From the NCBI RefSeq assembly GCF_000421585.1, contig NZ_ATXH01000014.1:1-60390 (forward strand): DNA of 60,390 bases, written 5' to 3'. The translations under genes and the position numbers were made by a program. The stretch is from Thermodesulfatator atlanticus DSM 21156. Its GTDB lineage: Bacteria; Desulfobacterota; Thermodesulfobacteria; Thermodesulfobacteriales; Thermodesulfatatoraceae. The notes below the pieces were generated by a model, which did no database searches, was not told the origin of the DNA, and was given only the letters and a program-made list of their open reading frames with translations. Position 1 is the first letter of the stretch; every line of letters starts with the position of its first letter. Shown here piece after piece: positions 34,863-44,052 of the stretch.

Positions 34863-36146
34863 TTAATCCAGATAGACGATTTTTTTACCCTGGGCTACCT
34901 GCTTGAGATGGTATCGTTCTACAAGTTTTAATTTGCACTCAAGCCCGAAGGTTTCGATGAATAGCCTTTCGAATCTTTCTGCTACCTGATGGAGCCCTAA
35001 AATGCTTGGCTCAAAGAGTTTTTCGTTAATAGCCACCCAGAGATAAAGTCTCTCAAGGTAGTTTTTCTTTTTTATACAAAGAAGATACTCGGGGATATGG
35101 CCATAAGCCTGCTTAAGTAAGGTTTCCACGTAAGAAAGCGATATTTTTACCCCACGAATAGAAACGCGTCCGTCAGCCTGGGCAAGAATCTGGGAAATAC
35201 GAGGGGTAGTGCGCCCGCAAGGGCAGGGTTCAGGGATAAACCTTGCTATGTCTCCGGTGCGGAACCTGATCAAAGGATTGGCTTTTACAGTGAGCGTGGT
35301 AATTACAAGCTCTCCCACTTCCCCTGGAGGGACGTCTTCCCCGGTTTTGGGGTCAACTATCTCGGGTATAAAATAATCCGCAGCCAGGTGGTAGCCCTTT
35401 TTCTCTTCACATTCGTAGCCCATCCCAGGGCCTACGGCTTCGGTGACCCCATAGCCTGAGCGGGTGGCTACGTTTAGTGCTTGTTCCAGACGAATTCTTT
35501 CTTCTTGGGCTATGCCTTCTCCCACGAAGATAATGAGCCTTAGACTCTTTGGCGGGCTGATCCCCTCTTTTTGCATAAAGTCCGCCAGATAAAAGGCATA
35601 GGAAGGGGTGGTAATCAGGACCGAGGTTCGAAAATCCTTCATTACCCGTATGCGATTGGTGACATTTTGCGGATCAGGGGGAATGACCGAGGCGCCAAGC
35701 TCTTCTGCTCCTTCTTTGATTTCGGTTATCCAGACCGACATGCCCGGGTCAAGGCAGATCTGGATAATGTCTTCTGAGTTAACACCGCTTATTGAGAGGA
35801 AACGTGCGGTAAGACGACGGATAGCCGTTACATCGCCCCTGGTAAATCCCTTGACAATAGGGGTTCGTGGCCCCGGAAAGGTGTGCAGCCTTACGATATC
35901 CCGAAGGGGCACGGCAAAAAGATCATAGGGGTAGTTTTCTTCCAGGTGTTCGCGCGTGGTAAAGGGAAGTTTTTTAAGATCTGAGAGGTCTTTTATGTCT
36001 TCAGGGGCAATGTCCCGCATGTCCATAAGCTTCCGATAAAAGGGTACCCGGTTATAAACCCGGTTGATATTGCTCTGAAGAAGCTCAAGGTGCCACTGAC
36101 GCCAGCCTTCGCGAGATAGGTATTCTATAGTTTTGTCAGGCTCCAT
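34863..36146 (-). CDS. Phenylacetate-CoA ligase family protein
   Basis: The 427-residue adenylate-forming enzyme resembles PaaK: SGYGVTEAVGPGMGYEC, EVGELVITTLTVKANPLIRFRTGDIA and the FIPEPCPCGRTTPRI tail typical of this group. It would activate an aryl or other carboxylic acid to its CoA thioester in the cytoplasm. It is the last gene of a run with two branched-chain-type ABC ATPases, a linkage common in anaerobes. The true substrate is unknown; indole-pyruvate or aryl acid pathways are not otherwise visible. Confidence 0.88.
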   Translation of the reverse strand: MEPDKTIEYLSREGWRQWHLELLQSNINRVYNRVPFYRKLMDMRDIAPEDIKDLSDLKKLPFTTREHLEENYPYDLFAVPLRDIVRLHTFPGPRTPIVKGFTRGDVTAIRRLTARFLSISGVNSEDIIQICLDPGMSVWITEIKEGAEELGASVIPPDPQNVTNRIRVMKDFRTSVLITTPSYAFYLADFMQKEGISPPKSLRLIIFVGEGIAQEERIRLEQALNVATRSGYGVTEAVGPGMGYECEEKKGYHLAADYFIPEIVDPKTGEDVPPGEVGELVITTLTVKANPLIRFRTGDIARFIPEPCPCGRTTPRISQILAQADGRVSIRGVKISLSYVETLLKQAYGHIPEYLLCIKKKNYLERLYLWVAINEKLFEPSILGLHQVAERFERLFIETFGLECKLKLVERYHLKQVAQGKKIVYLD

Positions 36147-36155
36147 AGGCTACTC

Positions 36156-36890
36156 CTAATCGGTAAATTCGCGGTAATCCTTGCCAAGGTATGCCCTTTT
36201 AACGTCTTCGTCTGCGATGAGGTCTTCGGTGCGACCTTGAAGGATAATGCGTCCTGTTTCAAGCACATATCCCCTGTGGGCAAGGTCTAGGGCACGCCTG
36301 GCATTTTGTTCTACCAGAAGGATCGTAAGCCCATTTTCATTCAAAGTTTTGATGGTTTCAAGGATAGTGTCCACCAGACGCGGAGCAAGCCCAAGGGAAG
36401 GTTCATCAAGCATAAGAAGCTTTGGGCGCGCCATAAATGCCCGGCCAATGGCAAGCATTTGTTGCTCTCCCCCAGAAAGCGTGCCGGCAATTTGTTTGCG
36501 TCTTTCTTTAAGGCGAGGAAAAAGCTCATAGACTTCTTCCAGGTCGTTTTTGATGAGTTCTTTAGCTTCTTTGCGATAGCGTTGATAGGCCCCGAGTTCG
36601 AGGTTTTCTTCTACGGTTAGGGGATAAAAAATCTGGCGTCCTTCTGGCACAAGGCTTATACCTTTCGCCACAATGGCCGGGGTTGAAAGGGTGTGAATGG
36701 GCTCATTTTCAAAAACGATTTCCCCCTGGGCAGGCTTAACCAGCCCCATGATGGTTAGCATAAGGGTGGATTTCCCCGCGCCATTTGCCCCAATCAGACA
36801 AACTATCTCGCCTTTGGCCACGTGGAGAGAGACGTTTTTAAGCGCTTTGATAGGGCCGTAGGCCGCTACTAAGTTGCGCACTGCAAGCAT
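36156..36890 (-). CDS. livF: Branched-chain amino acid ABC transporter ATPase LivF
   Basis: The 244-residue ATPase has GANGAGKST (Walker A), LSGGEQQMLAIGRA (signature), LLMLDEPSLGLAP (Walker B) and the LivF-type LVPEGRQIFYPLTVEENL. It powers uptake of branched-chain amino acids or, with PaaK-like enzymes, of other carboxylates. The start is joined to the end of livG. No permease or binding-protein gene is near. Confidence 0.92.
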   Translation of the reverse strand: MLAVRNLVAAYGPIKALKNVSLHVAKGEIVCLIGANGAGKSTLMLTIMGLVKPAQGEIVFENEPIHTLSTPAIVAKGISLVPEGRQIFYPLTVEENLELGAYQRYRKEAKELIKNDLEEVYELFPRLKERRKQIAGTLSGGEQQMLAIGRAFMARPKLLMLDEPSLGLAPRLVDTILETIKTLNENGLTILLVEQNARRALDLAHRGYVLETGRIILQGRTEDLIADEDVKRAYLGKDYREFTD

Positions 36891-37654
36891 CAGCCTTCCC
36901 CCAAGTAAACAGCGATTACATCAGGGTGGCGCTGGATTTCCCGTGGTGTGCCCTGGGCGATTTTTTGCCCCTGGTCAAGAACTATCACTTCGTCGGCTAT
37001 TTCCATTACCATGTTCATGTCATGCTCTACCAACAAAATAGTAACACCTTGTTTTTTCAGGTTGGAGATGATCTTAAGAAGAAGTTCTTTTTCTGAGGCG
37101 TCAAGCCCCGAGGCCGCCTCATCAAGCAAGAGCATTTTTGGTTCAAGGGCTAAGGCTCTAGCAATTTCGAGATAGCGCTGAAGCCCAAAGGGAAGACTTT
37201 GGGCAGGGCTTAGAGCCCAGTTCTCAAGACCAAGGGGCTTGAGGTAAGAAAAAGCTATATTTTGGGCTTCTTTTTCTTTTTTGAAAAAAGAAGGGGCCCG
37301 TGTGACTATCTCCCAAAATTTTACCGGGCGGCGGTTTTGAACCGCCAGGAGGACGTTTTCAATAACGCTTAGGTGCCCGAATATTTCAAGGTTTTGAAAG
37401 GTGCGTGCAATACCTAAACGTGCAATTTTAAAAGGTGGCAGTTTGTCAATGCGAATTTTTTCAAAATAAATGGCCCCGGAGGAGGGTTTTAAATGCCCTG
37501 AAATCATGTTGAAGGTGGTGGTTTTCCCTGAGCCATTTGGGCCGATGAGAGCGGTGATAAGGCCCTTTTTAACTTCAAAACTTAAGTCTTTGACCGCTGC
37601 TAGGCCGCCAAAGGTCTTGGTAAGATTTTCTACCCGTAAAAGCGTTTCAGCCAT
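36890..37654 (-). CDS. livG: Branched-chain amino acid ABC transporter ATPase LivG
   Basis: The 254-residue ATPase has GPNGSGKTT, the family-typical LPFGLQRYLEIARAL in place of a classic LSGGQ, LLLDEAASGLDASE and VEHDM. LivG and LivF form the heterodimeric ATPase of Liv-type importers. The usual livH-livM genes are missing upstream; a hexapeptide acyltransferase gene follows 39 bases away instead. Confidence 0.92.
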   Translation of the reverse strand: MAETLLRVENLTKTFGGLAAVKDLSFEVKKGLITALIGPNGSGKTTTFNMISGHLKPSSGAIYFEKIRIDKLPPFKIARLGIARTFQNLEIFGHLSVIENVLLAVQNRRPVKFWEIVTRAPSFFKKEKEAQNIAFSYLKPLGLENWALSPAQSLPFGLQRYLEIARALALEPKMLLLDEAASGLDASEKELLLKIISNLKKQGVTILLVEHDMNMVMEIADEVIVLDQGQKIAQGTPREIQRHPDVIAVYLGEG

Positions 37655-37693
37655 TTCGCTCGAACCATAATAGGCTAGTTAGAGAATGCAATA

Positions 37694-38287
37694 TTACGCC
37701 TTGAAGGTTTTTCTGCGCAAAATGTGCGCAGGGTTTCCTCCTACCACACAATCATCTGGGACAGGCCTAGTAACCACCGCTCCAGCGGCTACTGTGGCAC
37801 GGGCCCCTATCTTTGCCATCACAATGGCCCCTTCGCCAATCCAGGCATGCGGGCCGATTTCTATAGTTTCGAAGCTTCCGTGCTCTGCTGGTAGAATTTT
37901 TCCTGTTGGGTCTCGCCTGTGTTGCCTGCGACCACTTGGAATACTAACCCTAGAGGCGATGAGGCTGCCTTCCCTAAGGATTGCTTGGCCAATGATGCAG
38001 TACGGGCCGATGTAGACGCCTTTTTCAATGATCCCCCACGGGCGGCTAAAAAAGGTGCCAAAGCCTATTTCGCAATTCCAGGAGACCTGAGGTAAGACCA
38101 ACCAGTAAAAAGCACGCCTTAAAAAAGACCCCAGGATGCCTGGTACCTGCGCCAGAAACTGGGCCCAAAAAAGATAAACTCTTATCCCCAGGCCTAGCTT
38201 TTTTTCGAGAACCACCATGACCCAGGCAGGCAAAACCAGAAGCAAGGCCAAAAAATTAAGAATATGTTTGATAATTCGTGCTACCAT
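37694..38287 (-). CDS. Membrane-anchored hexapeptide-repeat acyltransferase
   Basis: The 197-residue protein has an N-terminal hydrophobic helix (about 5-28) and a left-handed beta-helix with hexapeptide repeats (IEKGVYIGPYCIIG, IGPHAWIGEGAIVMAKIGARATVAAGAVV) ending in the VGGNPAHILR motif of WcaF/NodL-like O-acetyltransferases. It probably acetylates a sugar or lipid headgroup at the membrane. It overlaps the lipid kinase gene by 7 bases, hinting at a common membrane-lipid task. Confidence 0.85.
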   Translation of the reverse strand: MVARIIKHILNFLALLLVLPAWVMVVLEKKLGLGIRVYLFWAQFLAQVPGILGSFLRRAFYWLVLPQVSWNCEIGFGTFFSRPWGIIEKGVYIGPYCIIGQAILREGSLIASRVSIPSGRRQHRRDPTGKILPAEHGSFETIEIGPHAWIGEGAIVMAKIGARATVAAGAVVTRPVPDDCVVGGNPAHILRRKTFKA

Positions 38288-39114
38288 TTTAAAAAAGTCA
38301 GCTCTTTTGTGGTGGTGAGCTCAAATACATTATCAGAGCTTTTTATCATCTCGCCGTCAAGGGCAATGGCAGGGGTGTGAATCCTTACTTTGGGCGTACA
38401 AAAGGTCTTAAAAGGAATCAATTTTTGCGGAAAAATACCCCCTTTTATTTCTCTGCAGTTTCTTACTTTGGGAAAGGGGAAAAGCGGAATAAAAAGCCTT
38501 TCAAGGGTGGTAAACATAGCTGTTTCCGGGGCGTAAACAAGGCTTTGAGGTTCAACGAGCAAGGGAAGCTCACGGCGAAGCCCCCTTTTCCCCAGTTTGG
38601 CTATGACTTTTAAGATATTTTTCATGCCCTTTACGCCTTCTTTTTTACGGAGTTCGTTATAGAGAAAAGTACCCTCGGCAAGGAGGCCTGCAGCGCAAAA
38701 CATACCAAAAAACTTACCTGGTTCTATCCGAAGCGCTTTGCGTTTTAACATGCGAGGCCTTTGGTGCGATAAGAAAGCTTTAAAAATTTTTAACTGGTTA
38801 AATGGTCTTGCCACATCCCAGGCGATTAAGTTGTTGGTTCCCCCTGGTAAAACGGCGATTTCAATTTCAGGGGGTTTTAGCTCTCTAAAATAAGCGGTTA
38901 AAAAGGCTGAAATAGTGCCATCTCCCCCGCTTATTAAAAAAAGCCTTTTCCCTTGCGCGAGATGTTTCCTTAAGGCTTTTTCTATTTCCGGGTAATTTTT
39001 GATTTTTTCGGTGCTAAGGTGAGCGTGACGCGCCAGGGCCAGAAGCAAAAGCCCTTCTTTTAGGTTTTTTCCCCCTAACGGGTTCCAGAACAAAACCGCG
39101 CTTTCGATTCTCAT
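38281..39114 (-). CDS. Diacylglycerol/sphingosine kinase family protein
   Basis: The 277-residue protein has the DAGK catalytic features: SGGDGTISAFL (GGDGT motif), LPGGTNNLIAWDV and the C-terminal beta region with HTPAIALDGEMI. Such enzymes phosphorylate diacylglycerol or related lipids with ATP at the membrane. Length is normal. It overlaps the hexapeptide acyltransferase gene and is divergent from the phosphoesterase gene. Confidence 0.88.
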   Translation of the reverse strand: MRIESAVLFWNPLGGKNLKEGLLLLALARHAHLSTEKIKNYPEIEKALRKHLAQGKRLFLISGGDGTISAFLTAYFRELKPPEIEIAVLPGGTNNLIAWDVARPFNQLKIFKAFLSHQRPRMLKRKALRIEPGKFFGMFCAAGLLAEGTFLYNELRKKEGVKGMKNILKVIAKLGKRGLRRELPLLVEPQSLVYAPETAMFTTLERLFIPLFPFPKVRNCREIKGGIFPQKLIPFKTFCTPKVRIHTPAIALDGEMIKSSDNVFELTTTKELTFLKW

Positions 39115-39183
39115 ATTGATTCTCTTAATTTTTGCACTGGGTCACTAGAGTAAAAGCAAAGTTAAGGCTATGTTACTAAAAAT

Positions 39184-40065
39184 ATGGAATACGTCATTCA
39201 TTTTTCAGACCTGCATTTGAGTGTGGAAGCCCCTCCACCACGCAAACTTTTGGGAAGAAGGGCCCTTGGTTTTTTACGCTGGAAGCTTAGCCGCGGGCGC
39301 AAGCACTCCCTTGAGCCTTTGATGGCACTTCAAAAATGGCTCGCAGCCGCTCAAGTCTCTCAGGTGGTAATTACTGGGGACCTGGTTCATCTGGGGCTTC
39401 CTGAGGAGTTTTCGCTGGCAAAGGATTTTTTAGAACGCCTTGGCCCCCCAGAAAAAATCTTTTTAGTGCCCGGAAACCATGATTTTTACGTGCCTGAGCC
39501 ATTTGAAAAAACTTTTGCTAAATGGAGCCCGTATCTTCACTTGGACGAATCGCGCGACTATCCCACCGTTCTTAAAAAAGAACACTATGCTCTCATTGGC
39601 CTTGATACCACTTGTCCAAACGTGCCCCCTTTTGCCATGGGAGAACTGGGTGATAAGCAATTAGCGCGCTTGAAAGATGTTTTAAAAACTTTACGAGAAG
39701 CAGGCTTGGTGAGGATCTTGGCCCTTCATCACCCACCGCTTCCGGGCATGATCTCGACCCTTAAGGCCCTTAAGGAAACCACTGAGCTTGCTGAGCTTTT
39801 GCGCGAGGAAGGCCTAGAGATAGTTCTTTTTGGCCATACCCACAAGATTATTCGTGGTTATTACGAAACCCGTTTGGGTAAAAGCCTTTTTCTTGGTGCA
39901 CCATCTCTTACGTATGTTGGGAACGATCCCCTGCGAAAAAGCCGGTTTTTTAGAATCGGCTTTGATAATAAGGAAAATTCCTTGAACATAAACCTTGAAA
40001 CGTATGTTTTTAGAGGGGGTGCTTTCGAGCGCGAAAGCAGGGATAATATCGAGCTTGCCAAATAA
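39184..40065 (+). CDS. Calcineurin-like metallophosphoesterase
   Basis: The 293-residue enzyme has all metal motifs: FSDLHLS, TGDLVHLG, VPGNHDFY, LALHHPP and FGHTHK, the arrangement of the CpdA-like class III phosphodiesterase group. It is presumably a cytoplasmic phosphodiesterase; substrate unknown. It sits divergent from the lipid kinase gene, with 69 bases between them. Confidence 0.88.
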   Translation: MEYVIHFSDLHLSVEAPPPRKLLGRRALGFLRWKLSRGRKHSLEPLMALQKWLAAAQVSQVVITGDLVHLGLPEEFSLAKDFLERLGPPEKIFLVPGNHDFYVPEPFEKTFAKWSPYLHLDESRDYPTVLKKEHYALIGLDTTCPNVPPFAMGELGDKQLARLKDVLKTLREAGLVRILALHHPPLPGMISTLKALKETTELAELLREEGLEIVLFGHTHKIIRGYYETRLGKSLFLGAPSLTYVGNDPLRKSRFFRIGFDNKENSLNINLETYVFRGGAFERESRDNIELAK

Positions 40066-40445
40066 TAACGCCTCTGTCTTCCAGTTGAAGCGTCCAGTCC
40101 CAACTGTGTCATGCTGAGGGTCGTTAGACCCGAAGCATCCACTGCCTACCCTGTCATTCTTCTGAGGATCCTTGAGCCCGAAGAATCCACAGGTCGATTA
40201 AATAGGCGAAAGGTGATAGGCGAAAGGCAAAAGCTGTGATCTGTAATCTTAGAATTCTAAAGGTTGTAGAGGTTGTAGATGTTCTAGATGTTCTAGAGGT
40301 TGTAGAGGTTTTGTTGTTATTGGGATCCGTTCCTATTTTTCGTTCCGAAAAAGGGGAACGGATCCGTTAAGACCCTTGCACTGTCAAGCTAAAAGACCGA
40401 AGCATCCAAAGGGCGCTAGCCCTTTACTGCTCTGGCCTGAACAAA
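40066..40445. repeat. Intergenic repeat block K
   Basis: No gene. It contains REP hairpin arms (about 40105-40200), GGCGAAAGGC tract (40202-40232), 9-bp GGTTGTAGA repeats (40259-40312), TTTTGTTGTTATTGGG junction and the 43-bp palindrome (40322-40364). It is the inverted counterpart of block J. Confidence 0.8.
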
Positions 40446-43091
40446 TCACTTAATCATATCAGCGATAAGTTTTGGAGCTTTTTCTAGGGCTTCTTTTAGT
40501 TTTTGTGCGTCTGGTCCGCCCCCCTGGGCCATGTCAGGGCGGCCACCACCTCTGCCACCTACTAAAGGAGCAAGCGCTGAGATAATTTTTCCAGCATGGA
40601 CTTTTTCTTTTAAGTCTTTGGTGACCATGGCAAGGAGTTGGGCCTTTCCGTTAACTGAGGCCCCAAGCACCACCACCCCTGAGCCCAGTTTTTCGCGCAG
40701 AAAGTCCCCCATTTCACGAAGGGTCTTGGCATCTTTGGCCGGAACCTCAGCGGCAATTATTTTTATGCCGTTTATTTCTTGTACCTGATTTAAAAGAGAC
40801 TCAAGGCCCCCTCTGGCAAGCTGCCGTCTTAAAGTTTCGATTTCCTCTTGAGCTTCTTTCAATTGTTTTAAAAGGGTTTCCACACGCTTTGGAAGCTCAG
40901 ACGGTGCTACTTTGAGCTTTGAGGCTATAAGGGCCTTTTCTTTTTCAAGATCATGGACAAAATTAACCGCAGGCTCTCCCGCTACCGCTTCAATACGGCG
41001 CACTCCTGCAGAAACGCTCCCCTCGGCAATAATCTTAAAAAAGCCAATATCTCCGGTGCGGTGCACGTGGGTGCCACCGCAAAGCTCCATGGAAAAATTC
41101 CCAATGCGAATAACGCGAACTTTATCAGCGTATTTTTCACCAAATAAGGCCATAGCCCCTTGGTCTATGGCTTCTTTATAGCTCATCAACTTTACTTCCA
41201 CAGGGATGTTATCCCGTATGCGGGCGTTTATAAGGTCTTCAAGGGCAAAGATTTCTTCAAGTTTTAAGGGTTCAAAGTGTGTAAAGTCAAACCGCAGGCG
41301 ATCTGGTGCTACCAGAGACCCTGCCTGATGTACGTGATCTCCCAGGATACGGCGGAGCGCCGCGTGAAGAAGATGAGTTGCGGTGTGGTGCCTGGCAATG
41401 GCTGCCCTTCGCGAGGAAAAAACCGAAAGCTTAACTTTTTCCCCTTTTTTGAGGGTCCCTGTTTTGCACTTGAGTTTGTGCACGAAGATTTCCCCTAAGC
41501 GATAAGTATCAACCACCTCTGCCTGGCCTTCTTTGCCGATAACAAGCCCTGTGTCTCCCACCTGGCCACCTGCTTCGCCGTAAAAGGGCGTTTTTGAAAA
41601 AACAGCTTCAGCTTCTTCCCCTTCACAAAGGGCGTCTATTTCTTTTCCTTTTTGAACAATGGCAAGGATTTCTGCTTCGGCTTCGGTGGTTTCATAGCCT
41701 ACGAATTCTTTGCCAAGGCCTTTTTCAAGGAGCTTGGTGAAAACTTGAGGAGCCTTGGCGAGCTCTCCCTTCCAGGCCTTACGGCTCCTTTCCCTTTGCT
41801 TGGCCATTTCTTTTTCAAAGCCGAGCATGTCAAGCTCAAGGCCGTGTTCAAGGGCAATATCGCGCACAATGTCGTAAGGGAATCCATAGGTATCATAAAG
41901 TTTGAAGATAAAGCTTCCCGGGATGATCTTTTCTCCTGATTTTTTGAGTTTTTCGATTTCTTCGTAAAGTAAAGAAAGGCCTCTTTCTAAGGTTTCCCGG
42001 AAGCGTTCTTCTTCAAGCACAAGTATTTTTTCGATGGTTTGAGCCGCGCGGAGAAGCTCAGGATAAACGTCTCCCATTTCTTCTACGACTACCAGGGCAG
42101 TGTCATATAAAAAGGGCTTTTCAAGCCCTAGAGTGCGGCCAAAACGAATAGCGCGCCTGATGATGCGTCTTAGCACGTAGCCTCGGCCTTCATTTGAAGG
42201 CAAGACTCCATCGGCAATGAGAAAGGCTGCTGCCCGTGAGTGGTCAGCAATTACCCTGAAAGCCACGTCGGTTTTTTTATTTTCGCCGTAGTGAATACCT
42301 GTTAAGTCAGAGATTTTGCTCATCAAGCCGGCAAAAAGATCACAGTCAAAATTGGTTTTTACGCCCTGGATGGTGGCGGTGATACGCTCAAGTCCCATGC
42401 CAGTGTCAATACAAGGGCGCGGAAGCGGGCTGAGATTCCCTTTTTCGTCTCTTTCGTATTGCATGAAAACAAGGTTCCAGAGCTCAAGATAGCGGTCGCA
42501 GTCGCATCCCACCTGGCAGTCTGGACGACCACAGCCAACGTCTTCACCTTGGTCAAAAATTATTTCTGAACAGGGGCCACAGGGGCCAGTGTCGCCCATG
42601 GCCCAGAAGTTGTCTTTTTCTCCCAGGCGCACAATACGGTCTTGACTAAGCCCTGCTATCTTTTGCCAAAGGGCGTAAGCTTCGTCGTCGTCTTTGTAAA
42701 CCGTGACGTAGAGGCGCTCTTTGGGAAGCTCAAGCACCTTGGTCAAAAATTCCCAGGCGTAGAAAATGGCTTCTTCCTTGAAGTAATCCCCAAAAGAGAA
42801 GTTTCCAAGCATTTCGAAGAAGGTATGATGCCGGGCGGTGTAGCCAACATTTTCGAGGTCATTGTGTTTGCCCCCGGCACGTACGCATTTTTGGCAGGAG
42901 GCAGCGCGTTTATAAGGCCTTTCTTCCTGGCCGAGAAAGACTTTTTTGAATTGAACCATCCCTGCATTGGTGAAAAGAAGCGTAGGATCATCAGCAGGAA
43001 CCAAGGGCGAGCTGGGGACTATTTCGTGGCCTTGCTTGGCAAAATAATCCAGAAAAAGCTTCCGGATTTCTTTTCCTTTTAGATAGCGCAC
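40446..43091 (-). CDS. alaS: Alanyl-tRNA synthetase
   Basis: The 881-residue enzyme has the class II core, including FTNAGMVQFKKVF near the N-terminus, RHHTATHLLHAALR and CGGTHVHRTGDIGFF of the editing domain, and the C-terminal GGRGGGRPDMAQGG of the DHHA1 domain. It charges tRNA-Ala and edits mischarged Ser/Gly. Full length for bacteria (about 875). The ATG follows AAGGAGGTAACC. Repeat blocks lie on both sides. Confidence 0.98.
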   Translation of the reverse strand: MRYLKGKEIRKLFLDYFAKQGHEIVPSSPLVPADDPTLLFTNAGMVQFKKVFLGQEERPYKRAASCQKCVRAGGKHNDLENVGYTARHHTFFEMLGNFSFGDYFKEEAIFYAWEFLTKVLELPKERLYVTVYKDDDEAYALWQKIAGLSQDRIVRLGEKDNFWAMGDTGPCGPCSEIIFDQGEDVGCGRPDCQVGCDCDRYLELWNLVFMQYERDEKGNLSPLPRPCIDTGMGLERITATIQGVKTNFDCDLFAGLMSKISDLTGIHYGENKKTDVAFRVIADHSRAAAFLIADGVLPSNEGRGYVLRRIIRRAIRFGRTLGLEKPFLYDTALVVVEEMGDVYPELLRAAQTIEKILVLEEERFRETLERGLSLLYEEIEKLKKSGEKIIPGSFIFKLYDTYGFPYDIVRDIALEHGLELDMLGFEKEMAKQRERSRKAWKGELAKAPQVFTKLLEKGLGKEFVGYETTEAEAEILAIVQKGKEIDALCEGEEAEAVFSKTPFYGEAGGQVGDTGLVIGKEGQAEVVDTYRLGEIFVHKLKCKTGTLKKGEKVKLSVFSSRRAAIARHHTATHLLHAALRRILGDHVHQAGSLVAPDRLRFDFTHFEPLKLEEIFALEDLINARIRDNIPVEVKLMSYKEAIDQGAMALFGEKYADKVRVIRIGNFSMELCGGTHVHRTGDIGFFKIIAEGSVSAGVRRIEAVAGEPAVNFVHDLEKEKALIASKLKVAPSELPKRVETLLKQLKEAQEEIETLRRQLARGGLESLLNQVQEINGIKIIAAEVPAKDAKTLREMGDFLREKLGSGVVVLGASVNGKAQLLAMVTKDLKEKVHAGKIISALAPLVGGRGGGRPDMAQGGGPDAQKLKEALEKAPKLIADMIK

Positions 43092-43420
43092 AGGGTTACC
43101 TCCTTGCGTTTCGCCTTTTGCTCTGAAGATAAACCAATTTTGAGCCCAGGCAAATTTTCAAATTCTGAAAATATTAACCATTTTAAGCGATTGCTCACAA
43201 CAAAAAACGGGAACAGCCTAGAGGGCCTGTCCCCTTAAGACCATTTTTCGGAAGAACTCTTGGTGACTTCATATTAAAGATTGTGGTATTAAAATATTAC
43301 AAGAGATTTTGCAAAACACCTTTTTGAAGGACTTTTGGGATCCGTTCCTATTTTTCGTTCCGAAAAATGGGAACGGATCCTTGGTGCAAAGGTCTCTATA
43401 AAAAGCGGACGGGAGAGAAG
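43092..43420. repeat. Intergenic repeat block L and alaS leader
   Basis: No gene. The first 100 bases are the alaS leader. GGGAACAGCC-TAGAG-GGCCTGTCCCC (43209-43234) is a diverged member of the GGACAGGCC family, and an exact 43-bp GGATCC palindrome lies at 43338-43380. The palindrome end supplies an in-frame upstream ATG for the next gene, which is not its real start. Confidence 0.75.
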
Positions 43421-44029
43421 ATGCTCAAGAAAAAAGATTACCAAAATATGGAGTTAGAAGAGTTAGGCTCTTTTTTAGAGCAGCTAGGGCTCGCTATAAA
43501 AGAAGGGTTTTTGAATTTAAATGATGAAAAATGGCCTTTACGAACAGACACTCTAAAAGTCAAGTGGGAGATCAAAATAGATAAAGAAGAGACTAAATTC
43601 AAGCTATCTTTTTCAGCTAAAAAAGAAGACTTAGCCAAGAAAAAATATTCAGAGTCTGACAAATCAAGCTCTTCTCTTAAACCAAAACAGCTAAAAAAAC
43701 AGATGGGTGGCCTTTGGAAGGTCATTGTTCGGGACGTGAAATACCAGCAGTTGCCATCACTTCAAGATATAAATGCGCTCCTTGCTGTGATGGAACAATA
43801 TAGCCGGTTTGCGGAAGATACCTGGCAGACGGCATGGCGTGCGTGCCTGGAAAAAGTGATGCTTTTAAAGCAGGCGGTTAACGAACAAGATCTTCTTTCT
43901 GTAAAAGAGATAACCGAAGAGATAATCAGGTTAGAAAAGTCCTGCCACAAAAGGTACAAACAAAAGACTTTTGCGAAATACAAGGATCTGTTCTTTTTTT
44001 CGGATCGCAAATGGGAACGGATTCCATAA
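43421..44029 (+). CDS. XXXCH-domain-like (GAK-system type) protein
   Basis: The protein has 202 residues from ATG at 43421 (after GAGAGAAG). The first ~95 residues are charged (KWEIKIDKEETKFKLSFSAKK), followed by an amphipathic helical bundle ending ITEEIIRLEKSCHKRYK, the residual cytochrome c'-like SCH motif of the XXXCH domain known from GAK systems of Desulfovibrio. The usual CxxCH is absent, so haem c is not expected. The final codons (SDRKWERIP) are read from a copy of the 43-bp palindrome. It precedes the nap genes by 115 bases; assignment to the family is tentative. Confidence 0.6.
   Translation: MLKKKDYQNMELEELGSFLEQLGLAIKEGFLNLNDEKWPLRTDTLKVKWEIKIDKEETKFKLSFSAKKEDLAKKKYSESDKSSSSLKPKQLKKQMGGLWKVIVRDVKYQQLPSLQDINALLAVMEQYSRFAEDTWQTAWRACLEKVMLLKQAVNEQDLLSVKEITEEIIRLEKSCHKRYKQKTFAKYKDLFFFSDRKWERIP
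43984..44025. repeat. 43-bp palindrome copy forming a gene end
   Basis: GGATCTGTTC...ATGGGAACGGATTCC keeps both arms of the palindrome and contains the last codons of the XXXCH-like gene, whose stop lies just after it. Confidence 0.7.
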
Positions 44030-44052
44030 CAGAATATCAAAGTCACTTCTTT

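Noticed and set aside
43367-43420. N-terminal extension of the XXXCH-like gene
   Set aside because: These 18 codons start inside the palindrome and lack a ribosome site; the ATG at 43421 has one.
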